A stretch of 64,000 nucleotides of DNA, taken from NCBI RefSeq assembly GCF_001665295.1, contig NZ_LZSE01000117.1:19715-83714 (forward strand). The letters run 5' to 3'. This document shows, in pieces, positions 56,816 through 64,000 of this stretch. The translations under genes were made by a program, and so were the position numbers. Under the pieces are notes generated by a model. The model was given only the letters and a program-made list of their open reading frames with translations, had not been told where the DNA came from and made no database searches. The DNA is from Mycobacterium sp. 1554424.7. GTDB lineage: Bacteria; Actinomycetota; Actinomycetes; Mycobacteriales; Mycobacteriaceae. The first letter of the stretch is position 1, and each line of letters begins with the position of its first letter.

Positions 56816-58222
56816 GTGGTGACCCGCATTGTCATCCTCGGGGGAGGGCCGGCCGGTTACGAAGCCGCGCTCGTCGCGGCGGCGCGTGACGCCCACGTCA
56901 CCGTCATCGACTCCGACGGCATCGGTGGCGCCGCAGTGTTGTACGACGTGGTGCCGTCGAAGGCGTTCATCGCCTCGACCGGAGTGCGCACCGAATTGAG
57001 GCGTGGGCCCAGTCTCGGCTTCCACGTCGACATCGAAGCCGCCAAGATCTCGCTGCCCGACATCCACCAGCGCATCAAGCGGCTCGCCGCCGAGCAGTCC
57101 GCCGACATCAAGGCGCAGCTGCTCAGTGCCGGGGTCGACGTGGTTGGGGGCAAGGGCGAGCTCGTGGACACTGCCCCCGGTCTCGCCATCCATCGTGTGC
57201 AGGCCACCGCCCCGGATGGTGCCACGAGCACCTACGACGCCGATGTGGTGCTGATCGCCACCGGCGCCAGCCCCCGCGAGCTGGCGACCGCGCGGCCCGA
57301 CGGCGAACGCATCCTGACTTGGCGGCAGCTCTACGACCTTGATTCGCTACCCGACCACCTGATCGTGGTGGGCTCCGGTGTCACCGGCGCCGAGTTCGTG
57401 CACGCCTACACCGAACTGGGCGTCGACGTGACGGTCGTCGCCAGCCGCGACCAGATCCTGCCGTACGAGGATGCCGACGCCGCCGAGGTGCTGGAGCGCA
57501 TCTTCGCCGAGCGCGGCGTCAAGCTCGTCAAGAACGCCCGCGCCGACTCGGTGACCCGCACCGAGTCCGGCGTGCTGGTCACGCTGACCGACGGCCGAAC
57601 CGTCGAGGGCAGCCACGCGCTGATGACGATCGGCTCGGTGCCCAACACCGGCGCGTTGGGGCTGGACCGGGTCGGCATCGAGCTGGGGCCGGGCAACTAC
57701 CTGAAGGTGGACCGGGTGTCCCGCACGCAGGTGTCCAACATCTATGCCGCCGGTGACTGCACCGGGCTGCTACCGCTGGCCTCGGTCGCCGCAATGCAAG
57801 GCCGTATTGCGATGTGGCACGCGCTCGGTGAGGCTGTCACCCCCATCCGGTTGCGCACCGTCGCCGCTGCGGTGTTCACCCGGCCGGAGCTGGCCGCGGT
57901 GGGAGTCCCGCAGTCCGCCATCGACGCCGGGACGGTACAGGCCCGGACGATCATGTTGCCGCTGCGTACCAACGCCCGCGCCAAGATGTCCGGACTGCAG
58001 CACGGGTTCGTGAAGCTGTTCTGCCGCCCCGCGACCGGCGTGGTGATCGGCGGCGTGGTGGTGGCCCCGATCGCCTCGGAGCTGATTCTGCCGATCGCCA
58101 TGGCCGTGCAGACCCGGCTGACCGTGAACCACCTGGCGCAGACGCTGGCCGTTTACCCGTCGCTGTCCGGCTCGATCACCGAGGCCGCGCGCCGGCTGAT
58201 GGCCCACGACGATCTCGATTAG
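56816..58222 (+). CDS. lpdA: LpdA-type flavoprotein NAD(P)H:quinone/dihydrolipoamide-like reductase
   Basis: A 468-residue pyridine nucleotide-disulfide reductase-family protein. FAD and NAD(P) Rossmann motifs are VILGGGPAGYEAAL and IVVGSGVTGAEFVHAY, the FAD-binding motif is IYAAGDCTG, and the dimerisation domain follows. The redox centre that is CxxxxC in lipoamide dehydrogenase reads GGAAVLYDVVPSK, so both cysteines are absent; the C-terminal active-site HxxxxE is also changed (VYPSLSGSITEA). M. tuberculosis LpdA (Rv3303c) is a quinone reductase without lipoamide activity, and I infer the same here. The protein ends about 20 residues earlier than I recall for Rv3303c. glpD2 follows by 51 bp. 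Confidence 0.92.
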   Translation: MVTRIVILGGGPAGYEAALVAAARDAHVTVIDSDGIGGAAVLYDVVPSKAFIASTGVRTELRRGPSLGFHVDIEAAKISLPDIHQRIKRLAAEQSADIKAQLLSAGVDVVGGKGELVDTAPGLAIHRVQATAPDGATSTYDADVVLIATGASPRELATARPDGERILTWRQLYDLDSLPDHLIVVGSGVTGAEFVHAYTELGVDVTVVASRDQILPYEDADAAEVLERIFAERGVKLVKNARADSVTRTESGVLVTLTDGRTVEGSHALMTIGSVPNTGALGLDRVGIELGPGNYLKVDRVSRTQVSNIYAAGDCTGLLPLASVAAMQGRIAMWHALGEAVTPIRLRTVAAAVFTRPELAAVGVPQSAIDAGTVQARTIMLPLRTNARAKMSGLQHGFVKLFCRPATGVVIGGVVVAPIASELILPIAMAVQTRLTVNHLAQTLAVYPSLSGSITEAARRLMAHDDLD

Positions 58223-58273
58223 CAACTAGCCTGGGTGCAGCTACCGACGAGTAACCGGACAGGAGCCCCCGCA

Positions 58274-59998
58274 GTGAGCGACGCGATCGACGCGCTGGGA
58301 CCGCAGCAACGCACGTTGGCCTGGGAGCGGCTGGGCGCCCAGCAGTTCGACGTGGTGGTCATCGGCGGAGGCGTGGTCGGGTCGGGGTGCGCCCTGGACG
58401 CCGCCACGCGCGGGCTCAAGGTGGCGCTGGTTGAGGCGCGCGATTTCGCCTCGGGCACGTCGAGCCGGTCGTCGAAGATGTTCCACGGCGGGCTGCGCTA
58501 CCTCGAGCAGCTCGAGTTCGGTCTGGTCCGCGAGGCGCTCTACGAGCGCGAGCTGTCGCTGACCAAGCTGGCGCCACATCTGGTCAAGCCGATGCCGTTC
58601 CTGTTCCCGCTGACCCATCGGGTGTGGGAACGCCCCTACACCGCGGCCGGCATCTTCCTCTACGACCGCCTGGGCGGCGCGAAATCCGTTCCCGCGCAAA
58701 AGCATTTGACTCGCGCCGGCGCGTTGCGGTTGAGCCCGGGCCTCAAGCGCACGTCGCTGATCGGCGGGATCCGCTACTACGACACCGTCGTCGACGACGC
58801 CCGCCACACCATGACCGTCGCGCGCACCGCCGCCCACTACGGCGCGGTGGTGCGCTCCTCCACCCAGGTGGTCGCGCTGCTGCGCGAGGGCGATCGGGTG
58901 ACCGGCGTGCGGGTCCGCGACTCCGAGGACGGCGCGATCGCCGAGGTCCGCGGCCACGTCGTGGTCAACGCGACCGGGGTTTGGACCGACGAGATCCAGG
59001 CGTTGTCCAAGCAGCGCGGGCGGTTTAAGGTGCGCGCGTCGAAGGGCGTGCACGTCGTGGTGCCGCGCGACCGGATCGTCAGCGACGTCGCGATCATCCT
59101 GCGCACCGAGAAGTCGGTGATGTTCGTCATACCGTGGGGCGGCCACTGGATCATCGGGACCACCGACACCGACTGGAACCTCGACCTGGCCCACCCCGCG
59201 GCCACCAAGGCCGACATCGACTACATCCTCGGGACCGTCAACACCGTCCTGGCCACGCCGCTGACGCACGCCGACATCGACGGCGTGTACGCCGGGCTGC
59301 GGCCGCTGCTGGCCGGGGAGAGCGAGGAGACGTCCAAGCTGTCCCGCGAGCACGCCGTGGCGGTGCCCGCGCCCGGCCTGGTCGCGATCGCCGGCGGGAA
59401 GTACACCACCTACCGGGTGATGGCCGCCGACGCGATCGACGCCGCGGCCCAGTTCATCCCGGCCCGGGTGGCGCCGTCGATCACCGAGAAGGTGAGCCTG
59501 CTGGGCGCCGACGGGTACTTCGCGCTGGTCAACCAGGTCGAACACGTCGGGACGCTGAAGGGTCTGCACCCGTACCGGGTGCGCCACCTGCTGGACCGCT
59601 ACGGTTCGCTGATCGGCGAGGTCCTGGAGCTTGCGGCCGAAACCCCCGACCTGCTCAGCCCGATCAAGGAGGCGCCGGGATACCTGCGGGTGGAGGCCCT
59701 CTACGCCGTCACCGCCGAGGGGGCCCTGCATCTGGAGGACATCCTGGCCCGCCGGATGCGCATCTCAATCGAGTACTCACACCGCGGGGTCGACTGCGCC
59801 CGCGAGGTGGCCGACGTGGTGGCGCCCGTGCTGGGTTGGTCCGCCGCCGACGTCGACCGCGAGGTCGCCAACTACACCGCGCGGGTGGAGGCGGAGATCC
59901 TGTCGCAGGCCCAGCCCGATGACGTGTCGGCGGACGAATTGCGGGCCAGCGCGCCCGAGGCGCGCGCCGAAATCCTCGAGCCGGTTCCGCTGAGTTGA
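58274..59998 (+). CDS. glpD2: Glycerol-3-phosphate dehydrogenase, FAD-dependent
   Basis: Oxidises sn-glycerol-3-phosphate to dihydroxyacetone phosphate and passes electrons to quinone at the membrane. The 574-residue protein has the FAD motif VVVIGGGVVGSGCALDA, the signature ASGTSSRSSKMFHGGLRYLEQ, the active-site segment IPWGGHWIIGTTDTDW and SREHAVAVPAPGLVAIAGGKYTTYR. The C-terminal DAO_C domain is complete. GTG 58274 has AGGAG 8 bases upstream. It pairs with lpdA, another quinone-linked flavoprotein. The next gene starts 4 bases after the stop; in H37Rv phoY1 lies between, and it is missing here. Confidence 0.95.
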   Translation: MSDAIDALGPQQRTLAWERLGAQQFDVVVIGGGVVGSGCALDAATRGLKVALVEARDFASGTSSRSSKMFHGGLRYLEQLEFGLVREALYERELSLTKLAPHLVKPMPFLFPLTHRVWERPYTAAGIFLYDRLGGAKSVPAQKHLTRAGALRLSPGLKRTSLIGGIRYYDTVVDDARHTMTVARTAAHYGAVVRSSTQVVALLREGDRVTGVRVRDSEDGAIAEVRGHVVVNATGVWTDEIQALSKQRGRFKVRASKGVHVVVPRDRIVSDVAIILRTEKSVMFVIPWGGHWIIGTTDTDWNLDLAHPAATKADIDYILGTVNTVLATPLTHADIDGVYAGLRPLLAGESEETSKLSREHAVAVPAPGLVAIAGGKYTTYRVMAADAIDAAAQFIPARVAPSITEKVSLLGADGYFALVNQVEHVGTLKGLHPYRVRHLLDRYGSLIGEVLELAAETPDLLSPIKEAPGYLRVEALYAVTAEGALHLEDILARRMRISIEYSHRGVDCAREVADVVAPVLGWSAADVDREVANYTARVEAEILSQAQPDDVSADELRASAPEARAEILEPVPLS

Positions 59999-60002
59999 GT
60001 CT

Positions 60003-60845
60003 GTGGTGAGGCCGGCGCCCCTTCCCGTGCGCGACGGGCTGGGCCCGGCACGGGTGCGGCTGCGCGGCGGCCCGGTGCTGGCCGAGCTGACCGACCGGTT
60101 CGGGGCGGCGGCCCGCGAGGTCGTCGACGCCGACGGCACCCCGGTTGACGAGACGACGGTGCTGCCGGCGGGGTCTTTCGTCTACCTCTATCGCGAGCTG
60201 CGCGACGAGGTGCCGGTGCCGTTCGAGGTCCCGGTGCTGCACCGGGACGACGACATCGTCGTCGTCGACAAGCCGCACTTTTTGGCCACCATGCCGCGCG
60301 GCCGGCACGTGGCGCAGACCGCGCTGGTGCGTCTGCGCAGGGAGCTGGGGTTGCCCGAGCTGAGCCCGGCGCATCGGCTCGACCGGCTCACGGCCGGGGT
60401 GCTGCTGTTCACGACCCGGCGCGAGGTGCGCGGGGCCTACCAGACGCTGTTTTCCCGTGGATTGGTGCGAAAGGTTTACCTGGCGCGCGCCGCCGTCGAT
60501 CCCGCTCTGGTGCTGCCGCGGGTGGTGCGGAGCCGGATCGTCAAGCGCCGCGGCGTCTTGCAGGCGGTCTGCGAGCCCGGTGTGCCCAACGCGGAGACGT
60601 TGGTGGAGTTGTTGGGCGACGGCGTGTACCGGCTGACGCCGCGCACCGGACGCACGCATCAGCTGCGGGTGCACATGGCCTCGCTGGGCGTGCCGATCGA
60701 GGGTGATCCCTTGTACCCCAACATCGTTGACGTGGCCCCCGACGACTTCGGCACGCCGCTGCGGTTGCTCGCGCAGCGCATCGAATTCGACGACCCGCGC
60801 TCCGGCGTGCGCCGCGAATTCGTCAGCCGGCGGCCGGGTCCGTAA
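60003..60845 (+). CDS. RluA-family pseudouridine synthase (Rv3300c-like)
   Basis: A 280-residue pseudouridine synthase. The catalytic motif is PAHRLDRLTAGVLLFT, whose Asp attacks the uridine ring. Other family motifs are DIVVVDKPHFLATMPRG, VRKVYLAR and RTGRTHQLRVHMASLGVPI followed by GDPLYP. It modifies a uridine in rRNA or tRNA, target unknown. GTG 60003 (VVRPAPLPVRDGLG) begins 4 bases after the glpD2 stop. A dedicated S4 domain is not obvious; the first 75 residues are family-specific. Confidence 0.9.
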   Translation: MVRPAPLPVRDGLGPARVRLRGGPVLAELTDRFGAAAREVVDADGTPVDETTVLPAGSFVYLYRELRDEVPVPFEVPVLHRDDDIVVVDKPHFLATMPRGRHVAQTALVRLRRELGLPELSPAHRLDRLTAGVLLFTTRREVRGAYQTLFSRGLVRKVYLARAAVDPALVLPRVVRSRIVKRRGVLQAVCEPGVPNAETLVELLGDGVYRLTPRTGRTHQLRVHMASLGVPIEGDPLYPNIVDVAPDDFGTPLRLLAQRIEFDDPRSGVRREFVSRRPGP

Positions 60846-60885
60846 GCGCAAGAATTTCGCATGCGCCCGTCGCTAGCGTGCCGTC

Positions 60886-61219
60886 ATGCGCACACTGAAG
60901 AAGGCGATTGCCGGGGCGCTCCCTTTCGGGCGGTGTCGCGGTGGCCGGCGTCGGCCTCGCCGTGGGCAGCGCCCACGCCCAACCCGTTCCTCTCAACCAC
61001 TTCACCTGGTGCCCAGGGCATCCGGATCCCAACGACCACATGTCGCCGGGCGGCCCGATCGCCGCCATGCAGCGGGAGCGCTGGGACCTGAACGTCTGCC
61101 ACGACTATTGGTATCCCGCGGCCGGCTTCCCGGATAGTCCCCAGCACAACGACATTGTGGAGGGCGACCACGTGCCGCGCGGCCCCGCCTGCGCGCCCCT
61201 GTGCGCTCCCTGGCCGTAA
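60886..61219 (+). pseudogene. Small secreted protein gene, probably frameshifted in its signal peptide
   Basis: ATG 60886 encodes MRTLKKAIAGALP, a typical start of a mycobacterial signal peptide, but the frame then goes off. The next frame (+1) continues as LSGGVAVAGVGLAVGSAHA, a perfect signal-peptide core with cleavage site, followed by QPVPLNHFTWCPGHPDPNDH, then MQRERWDLNVCHDYWYP and CAPLCAPWP at the stop at 61219. One extra C in CTCCC near 60920 would explain the break. Four cysteines resemble small secreted mycobacterial proteins. An alternative is a genuine TTG start at 60908, which has AGAAGG just upstream. It is either a pseudogene, a sequencing error, or a short-start gene. Confidence 0.6.
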
Positions 61220-61222
61220 CGG

Positions 61223-61390
61223 GCGACGCCGGCCAAAAAGGCGCGCGTCGGTGACAACATCATCGTGACCGACATCCACGGCGAAGTCCTCGCCGAGGAC
61301 ACCCGACCCTCGCCCGGCATCAGCTACGTCGGCAACCTCCGAACCCGCGGCGCACGCCCCAACCCCGAGGAACCGTCACCAAAGTCCTGA
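61223..61390 (+). pseudogene. Probable C-terminal remnant of an IS481-like transposase
   Basis: Just after the previous stop, in the same frame, 56 codons read ATPAKKARVGDNIIVTDIHG then EVLAEDTRPSPGISYVGNLR, ending EEPSPKS and TGA at 61388-61390. No start fits and the upstream part of the gene is absent. The following DNA, TGACACGAAAAGTGTCACC then TGATGCAGAACCGTCACC, looks like the terminal region of IS481-like mycobacterial elements as I remember them. I infer that the left part was lost and this end remained. Confidence 0.45.
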
Positions 61391-61478
61391 CACGAAAAGT
61401 GTCACCACTCTTCTGATGCAGAACCGTCACCGATGCCTTGAGCATCACCGACTCTTGTCTGGGGGCCGTTGTCTTGCG

Positions 61479-62456
61479 TCAAGAAGTTGGCAGGATTTCT
61501 CCGTCGAGGTAGGCCTGTTTGGGGGTGCCGTCAGCGAGGGCTTGGTGGGGGCGGATGGTGTTGTAGATGATGCGGAACCGGTGGACTTCCATATCGAGGG
61601 CGGCGCCGTCACCGATGTATCCGCGATAGAGGTGCTCGTATTTGAGGGTGCCGAAGAAGCGTTCCACCACACCGTTGGTCTGTGGTGATTTGACGCGGGT
61701 GCGGACGTGGCGCAGCAGCGGGTCGTCGTCGTCGAAGACGGTTTGGAAAGTTTGCCCGCGAAAGCAGGGGCCGTTGTCGGAGACCAAAGCGATGGGTGCC
61801 GGTGCCTGGCCGATGACGTTTTCCTCGGCGTCGACAATGTCCATGACGCCGCGGTCGGCGCGCAGGTCGTCGAGGCCGAGTAGGCGTTGGGCTTCGGCGA
61901 TGGCCTGCTGCAGGCAATTGAGGGCATCCGCGCCGCGACTGGTGGGGGTCACGGTGACGGCCAGACAGTATTTGGTGGCGTAGTCGATGACCGCGCAGAT
62001 GCGCCAGATGCCGCCGTTGGTGGTTTCGAACTCGGAGAAGTCGGTCTGCCAGACTCGGTTGCGTTGGGTGGGCGGGTCGCGGAATACTTTGCGCCGCAAC
62101 ACTGCCCAGGCCTTGCGATCAGCTCGAAAGCCTTGAGGTAACAGCAACCCTCGGCGCCCTAAAGCGCGAGCTACCGAGGAGTTGGTCACCTGGTGGCCGT
62201 CGGCGCGCATCAGCGCCGCGATCTTGCGATACCCCCACGCCGGCCACTTCTCGGCGTATTTAGCGGCCAGTGCCTCGATACGGTCTACGATCGGTGCCGG
62301 CCAGGGCCCTTTGAGGGGCTCGCCGTGGCCTAGTCGGGCCAGGCGGCGCCGGTAGGTGCGCTCGGGGATACCGGCCAGACCACAAAACCTCGAAACCGGC
62401 AGACTCGCTACCTCTCTTAGGGCTTCGAGGTCTTTGAAGGGACTTGATCGGCAAAT
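61479..62456 (-). CDS. IS3-family transposase OrfB (DDE integrase)
   Basis: A 325-residue catalytic part of the transposase. An N-terminal HTH_21-like region (SRFCGLAGIPERTYRRRLAR, VTNSSVARALGRRGL) precedes the rve integrase core. The DDE residues are in RVWQTDFSEFET (D), IALVSDNGPCFRG (D) and TNGVVERFFGTLKYEHL (E, 35 residues after the second D). All three are present and the frame is intact. No good start codon is present, so OrfB is probably made as OrfAB by -1 frameshifting within the 40-base overlap; I could not identify a classical A6G slippery site. The 5' boundary is the start of the open OrfB frame in that overlap. Confidence 0.85.
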   Translation of the reverse strand: MCRSSPFKDLEALREVASLPVSRFCGLAGIPERTYRRRLARLGHGEPLKGPWPAPIVDRIEALAAKYAEKWPAWGYRKIAALMRADGHQVTNSSVARALGRRGLLLPQGFRADRKAWAVLRRKVFRDPPTQRNRVWQTDFSEFETTNGGIWRICAVIDYATKYCLAVTVTPTSRGADALNCLQQAIAEAQRLLGLDDLRADRGVMDIVDAEENVIGQAPAPIALVSDNGPCFRGQTFQTVFDDDDPLLRHVRTRVKSPQTNGVVERFFGTLKYEHLYRGYIGDGAALDMEVHRFRIIYNTIRPHQALADGTPKQAYLDGEILPTS

Positions 62457-62761
62457 GCCGCGCCGCGCTGCCAGATCCGCAGTTGTACTGTGGCCTCCGC
62501 CAACGCCAGCTTGAGCTGCTCGTTTTCCATTTGCAGCCGGCGTTGCTCGGGCGAGCCCTGTTTGCCGGCCGGGCCGCTGGGGACCTCTTGGAGCCGCTGG
62601 GCGCCAGCCTCGAGGAACTGATGCTTCCACTTGATGACCAGATCAGGAGAAACGCCTAGCCGTCGCGCCGCCTCGCGGCCACTCATTTCCCCGGCCAACA
62701 CCGACAACACCACCCGAAGCTTGTCCTCGGGTGCGATCTTCGTGCGCCGCGACCGGACCAT
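62417..62761 (-). CDS. IS3-family transposase OrfA (HTH protein)
   Basis: A 114-residue helix-turn-helix protein. EDKLRVVLSVLAGEMSGREA and ARRLGVSPDLVIKWKHQFLE form the HTH that binds the terminal repeats, followed by a leucine-zipper-like helix (LQMENEQLKLALAEATVQLR) for multimerisation. ATG 62761 is preferred; ATG 62773 is in frame but overlaps the GAAGAGG ribosome site. The last 40 bases overlap OrfB in the -1 frame, the usual IS3 arrangement. OrfA alone often acts as a regulator of transposition. Confidence 0.83.
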   Translation of the reverse strand: MVRSRRTKIAPEDKLRVVLSVLAGEMSGREAARRLGVSPDLVIKWKHQFLEAGAQRLQEVPSGPAGKQGSPEQRRLQMENEQLKLALAEATVQLRIWQRGAAFADQVPSKTSKP

Positions 62762-62846
62762 GACACCACCCATCCTCTTCAGCGGTGGCCGCGCCGTCCA
62801 TAGCGCGACCCTGCCAAAAAGTTTGAGTCAGTAGACCGTGGCATAC

Positions 62847-62862
62847 TCGAACGTATGTTCGA
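62847..62862. promoter_or_regulatory. LexA (SOS) box overlapping a start codon
   Basis: TCGAAC-GTAT-GTTCGA is a perfect palindrome that matches the mycobacterial LexA box (TCGAAC-N4-GTTCGA). The ATG of the 13E12 gene at 62855-62857 lies inside it, so bound LexA would block transcription start or early elongation. 13E12 genes of M. tuberculosis are known to carry SOS boxes. Confidence 0.85.
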
Positions 62863-64000
62863 TACTCGGCTTCATGAGTACTGGGAGCCCCCGGCCACCG
62901 AACGTTCCGCGGCGCTGATTGAGCGGATGTGTGGAGCGGGGCGGACTGAGGCGCGCGCGGCCGCTGAGCGCTTGGATGCGGTCGGGGAGTTGTTCGAGCT
63001 GCGCCGGGCCCAGCGCGGGGAGGCGGCCGATTGGGCTGTAGACACGTGGGCGGCGGTGGGTGCGGAGGTGGCCGCGGCGTTTCGGACCAGCTTGGCCATG
63101 GCGGGCAGCTATTTGCGCTATGCGCTGGCCATGCGCGAGCGGCTGCCGGCGGTGGCCGGGGTGTTTCGGGTCGGTGACATCGATTACCGGTTGTTTCAGA
63201 CGCTGGTGTATCGCACCGATCTGATCACCGACCCGAAGGTGTTGGCGGTCGTGGACGCCGAGTTGGCGGTGTGCGCGCCGCGGTGGCCGTCGATGACGCG
63301 GGGCCGGTTGGCCGGGCAGGTGGATCGGATTGTGGCCGGCGTTGATGTGGATGCGGTGCGCCGCCGGAAAGAGCGTCAGGTGGATCGGGAGGTGTGGATT
63401 GGGGATTTGGTGGGGTGTGGGCTCTCGGAGATCCATGGCAGTCTGTTGACCCCGGATGCGCATGCGCTGGATCGGCGTTTGGATGCGTTGGCGGCCACGG
63501 TGTGTGCCCACGATCCGCGTACTCGCGAGCAGCGCCGCGCTGATGCGCTGGGGGCGCTGGCCGCGGGGGCGGATCGGCTGGGTTGCCGGTGCGGCTTGCG
63601 CGATTGCGCGGCCGGAGCCCGGCGGCCCGCCTCGCCGGTGGTGATGCATGTGATCGCCGAGCAGGCCACCCTCGATGGGCGCGGCAGCGCGCCGGGATCC
63701 GGGCTGGGCGCCGATGAACTGATCCCACCCGAACTCGTCGCCGAGCTGGCGAAAACCGCCAAGCTGGTGCCGCTGGTTCACCCGGGCGACGCCCCGCCGG
63801 AAAAGGGGTATGTGCCGTCGAAGGCGTTGGCCGATTTCGTGCGGTGTCGGGATTTGACGTGTCGGGCCCCGGGCTGTGACGTTCCGGCCATCGACTGCGA
63901 TCTCGACCACACCATCCCGTATGCCGACGGGGGTGTCACGCACGCCTCGAACCTCAAATGTGAGTGCCGGCTGCATCATTTGCTGAAGACGTTTTGGGGC
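62855..64000 (+). CDS. 13E12 repeat family protein (DUF222/HNH), 3' end outside window
   Basis: The first 382 codons of a DUF222-HNH protein of the main REP13E12 type. DUF222 has SAALIERMCGAGRTEARAAA, LRYALAMRERLPAVAGVFRV and IDYRLFQTLVYRTDLITDPK. The HNH region at about residues 330-382 is CRAPGCDVPAIDCDLDHTIP, then HASNLKCECRLHHLLKTFW, with all expected Cys and His residues before the right edge. A CGC-rich Cys cluster (CRCGLRDCAAG) lies earlier, a 13E12 hallmark. ATG 62855 sits in the LexA box, so DNA damage should induce it. The IS3 element is inserted directly upstream and may have replaced the promoter. Confidence 0.9.
   Translation, partial: MFDTRLHEYWEPPATERSAALIERMCGAGRTEARAAAERLDAVGELFELRRAQRGEAADWAVDTWAAVGAEVAAAFRTSLAMAGSYLRYALAMRERLPAVAGVFRVGDIDYRLFQTLVYRTDLITDPKVLAVVDAELAVCAPRWPSMTRGRLAGQVDRIVAGVDVDAVRRRKERQVDREVWIGDLVGCGLSEIHGSLLTPDAHALDRRLDALAATVCAHDPRTREQRRADALGALAAGADRLGCRCGLRDCAAGARRPASPVVMHVIAEQATLDGRGSAPGSGLGADELIPPELVAELAKTAKLVPLVHPGDAPPEKGYVPSKALADFVRCRDLTCRAPGCDVPAIDCDLDHTIPYADGGVTHASNLKCECRLHHLLKTFWG

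Larger units (their letters stand above)
61449..62830 (-). mobile_element. IS3-family insertion sequence, about 1.38 kb
   Basis: Two overlapping transposase frames on the minus strand (orfA, then orfB in -1) define the element. Proposed ends are CGACTC at 61449 and GAGTCA at 62830, imperfect inverted repeats that match at about 9 of 17 bases, with internal GGC. I saw no target-site duplication. The size fits IS3-family elements. The left end abuts the transposase remnant, and the right end lies 16 bp before a LexA box and 13E12 gene. The borders are approximate. Confidence 0.75.

Noticed and set aside
56303-58222. 639-residue version of LpdA
   Set aside because: The N-terminal extension is antisense to the GGCT-fold gene; the flavoprotein starts at GTG 56816.
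61449-62830. Target-site duplication around the IS3 element
   Set aside because: The flanking 3-5 bases (ATCAC on the left, GTAGA on the right) do not match.

Overview
The window looks like chromosome from a slow-growing Mycobacterium, probably close to the M. avium complex. The evidence is high GC, PE and PPE proteins, two 13E12-family DUF222/HNH genes, a DUF732 secreted protein, a SapM phosphatase, a cutinase-like protein, and a gene order that follows M. tuberculosis H37Rv from about Rv3359 down to Rv3300c in reverse orientation. The H37Rv comparisons come from memory of that genome, not from a search. I saw no rRNA, tRNA or CRISPR array.

Layout. 1-6.3 kb: the 5' part of an FHA/ABC protein (runs off the left edge), an Old Yellow Enzyme-like reductase, folD, a DUF3017 membrane protein, a DUF732 secreted protein, a Tat-type FAD oxidase and a VOC protein. 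6.4-12 kb: an accessory block (13E12 gene, PE-PPE protein, SDR, alpha/beta hydrolase, PLP enzyme). 11.9-15.5 kb: methyltransferase, metX and metC reading leftward behind a SAM-IV riboswitch. 15.6-19.1 kb: icd2 and icd1 in tandem. 19.1-29.2 kb: hydrolase, trpS, YihY, a flavin monooxygenase, the nagA-sugI-dacB1 operon and a class III aminotransferase. 29.2-34.9 kb: sigJ with a VOC partner, then lipase, methyltransferase, AraC regulator, carboxymuconolactone decarboxylase-like protein and a membrane GGDEF protein. 34.9-41.3 kb: the sdhCDAB operon, divergent from the cdd-deoA-add nucleoside salvage operon. 41.3-46.8 kb: a YeaQ-like protein, a membrane protein with two DivIVA-type N-terminal motifs, two convergent VWA proteins, an Rv3311-like protein and sapM. 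46.8-50.5 kb: upp, an unknown membrane protein, pmmB and deoD. 50.5-60.8 kb: cutinase, PPE-MPTR, amiB1-amiA1, a lipase, a GGCT-fold protein, lpdA, glpD2 and a pseudouridine synthase. 60.9-64 kb: a frameshifted secreted-protein gene, a probable transposase remnant, an IS3-family element, and a 13E12 gene whose start codon lies inside a perfect LexA box and which runs off the right edge.

How the genes fit together. The core is housekeeping metabolism: one-carbon (folD), methionine (metX, metC), TCA cycle (icd1, icd2, sdhCDAB), pyrimidine and purine salvage (cdd, deoA, add, upp, deoD, pmmB), glycerol 3-phosphate and quinone redox (glpD2, lpdA), and cell wall (nagA, dacB1). Between these lie mycobacterium-specific surface and regulatory genes.

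The most interesting parts are: the SAM-IV riboswitch, which appears to control the Shine-Dalgarno of a short leader ORF rather than that of metC itself, with a 12-bp five-copy tandem repeat beside it; the duplicated DivIVA-motif membrane protein; the convergent VWA paralogues; the sigJ (ECF41) neighbourhood; a diguanylate cyclase-like protein without an I-site; and the LexA box that overlaps a start codon next to two mobile elements.
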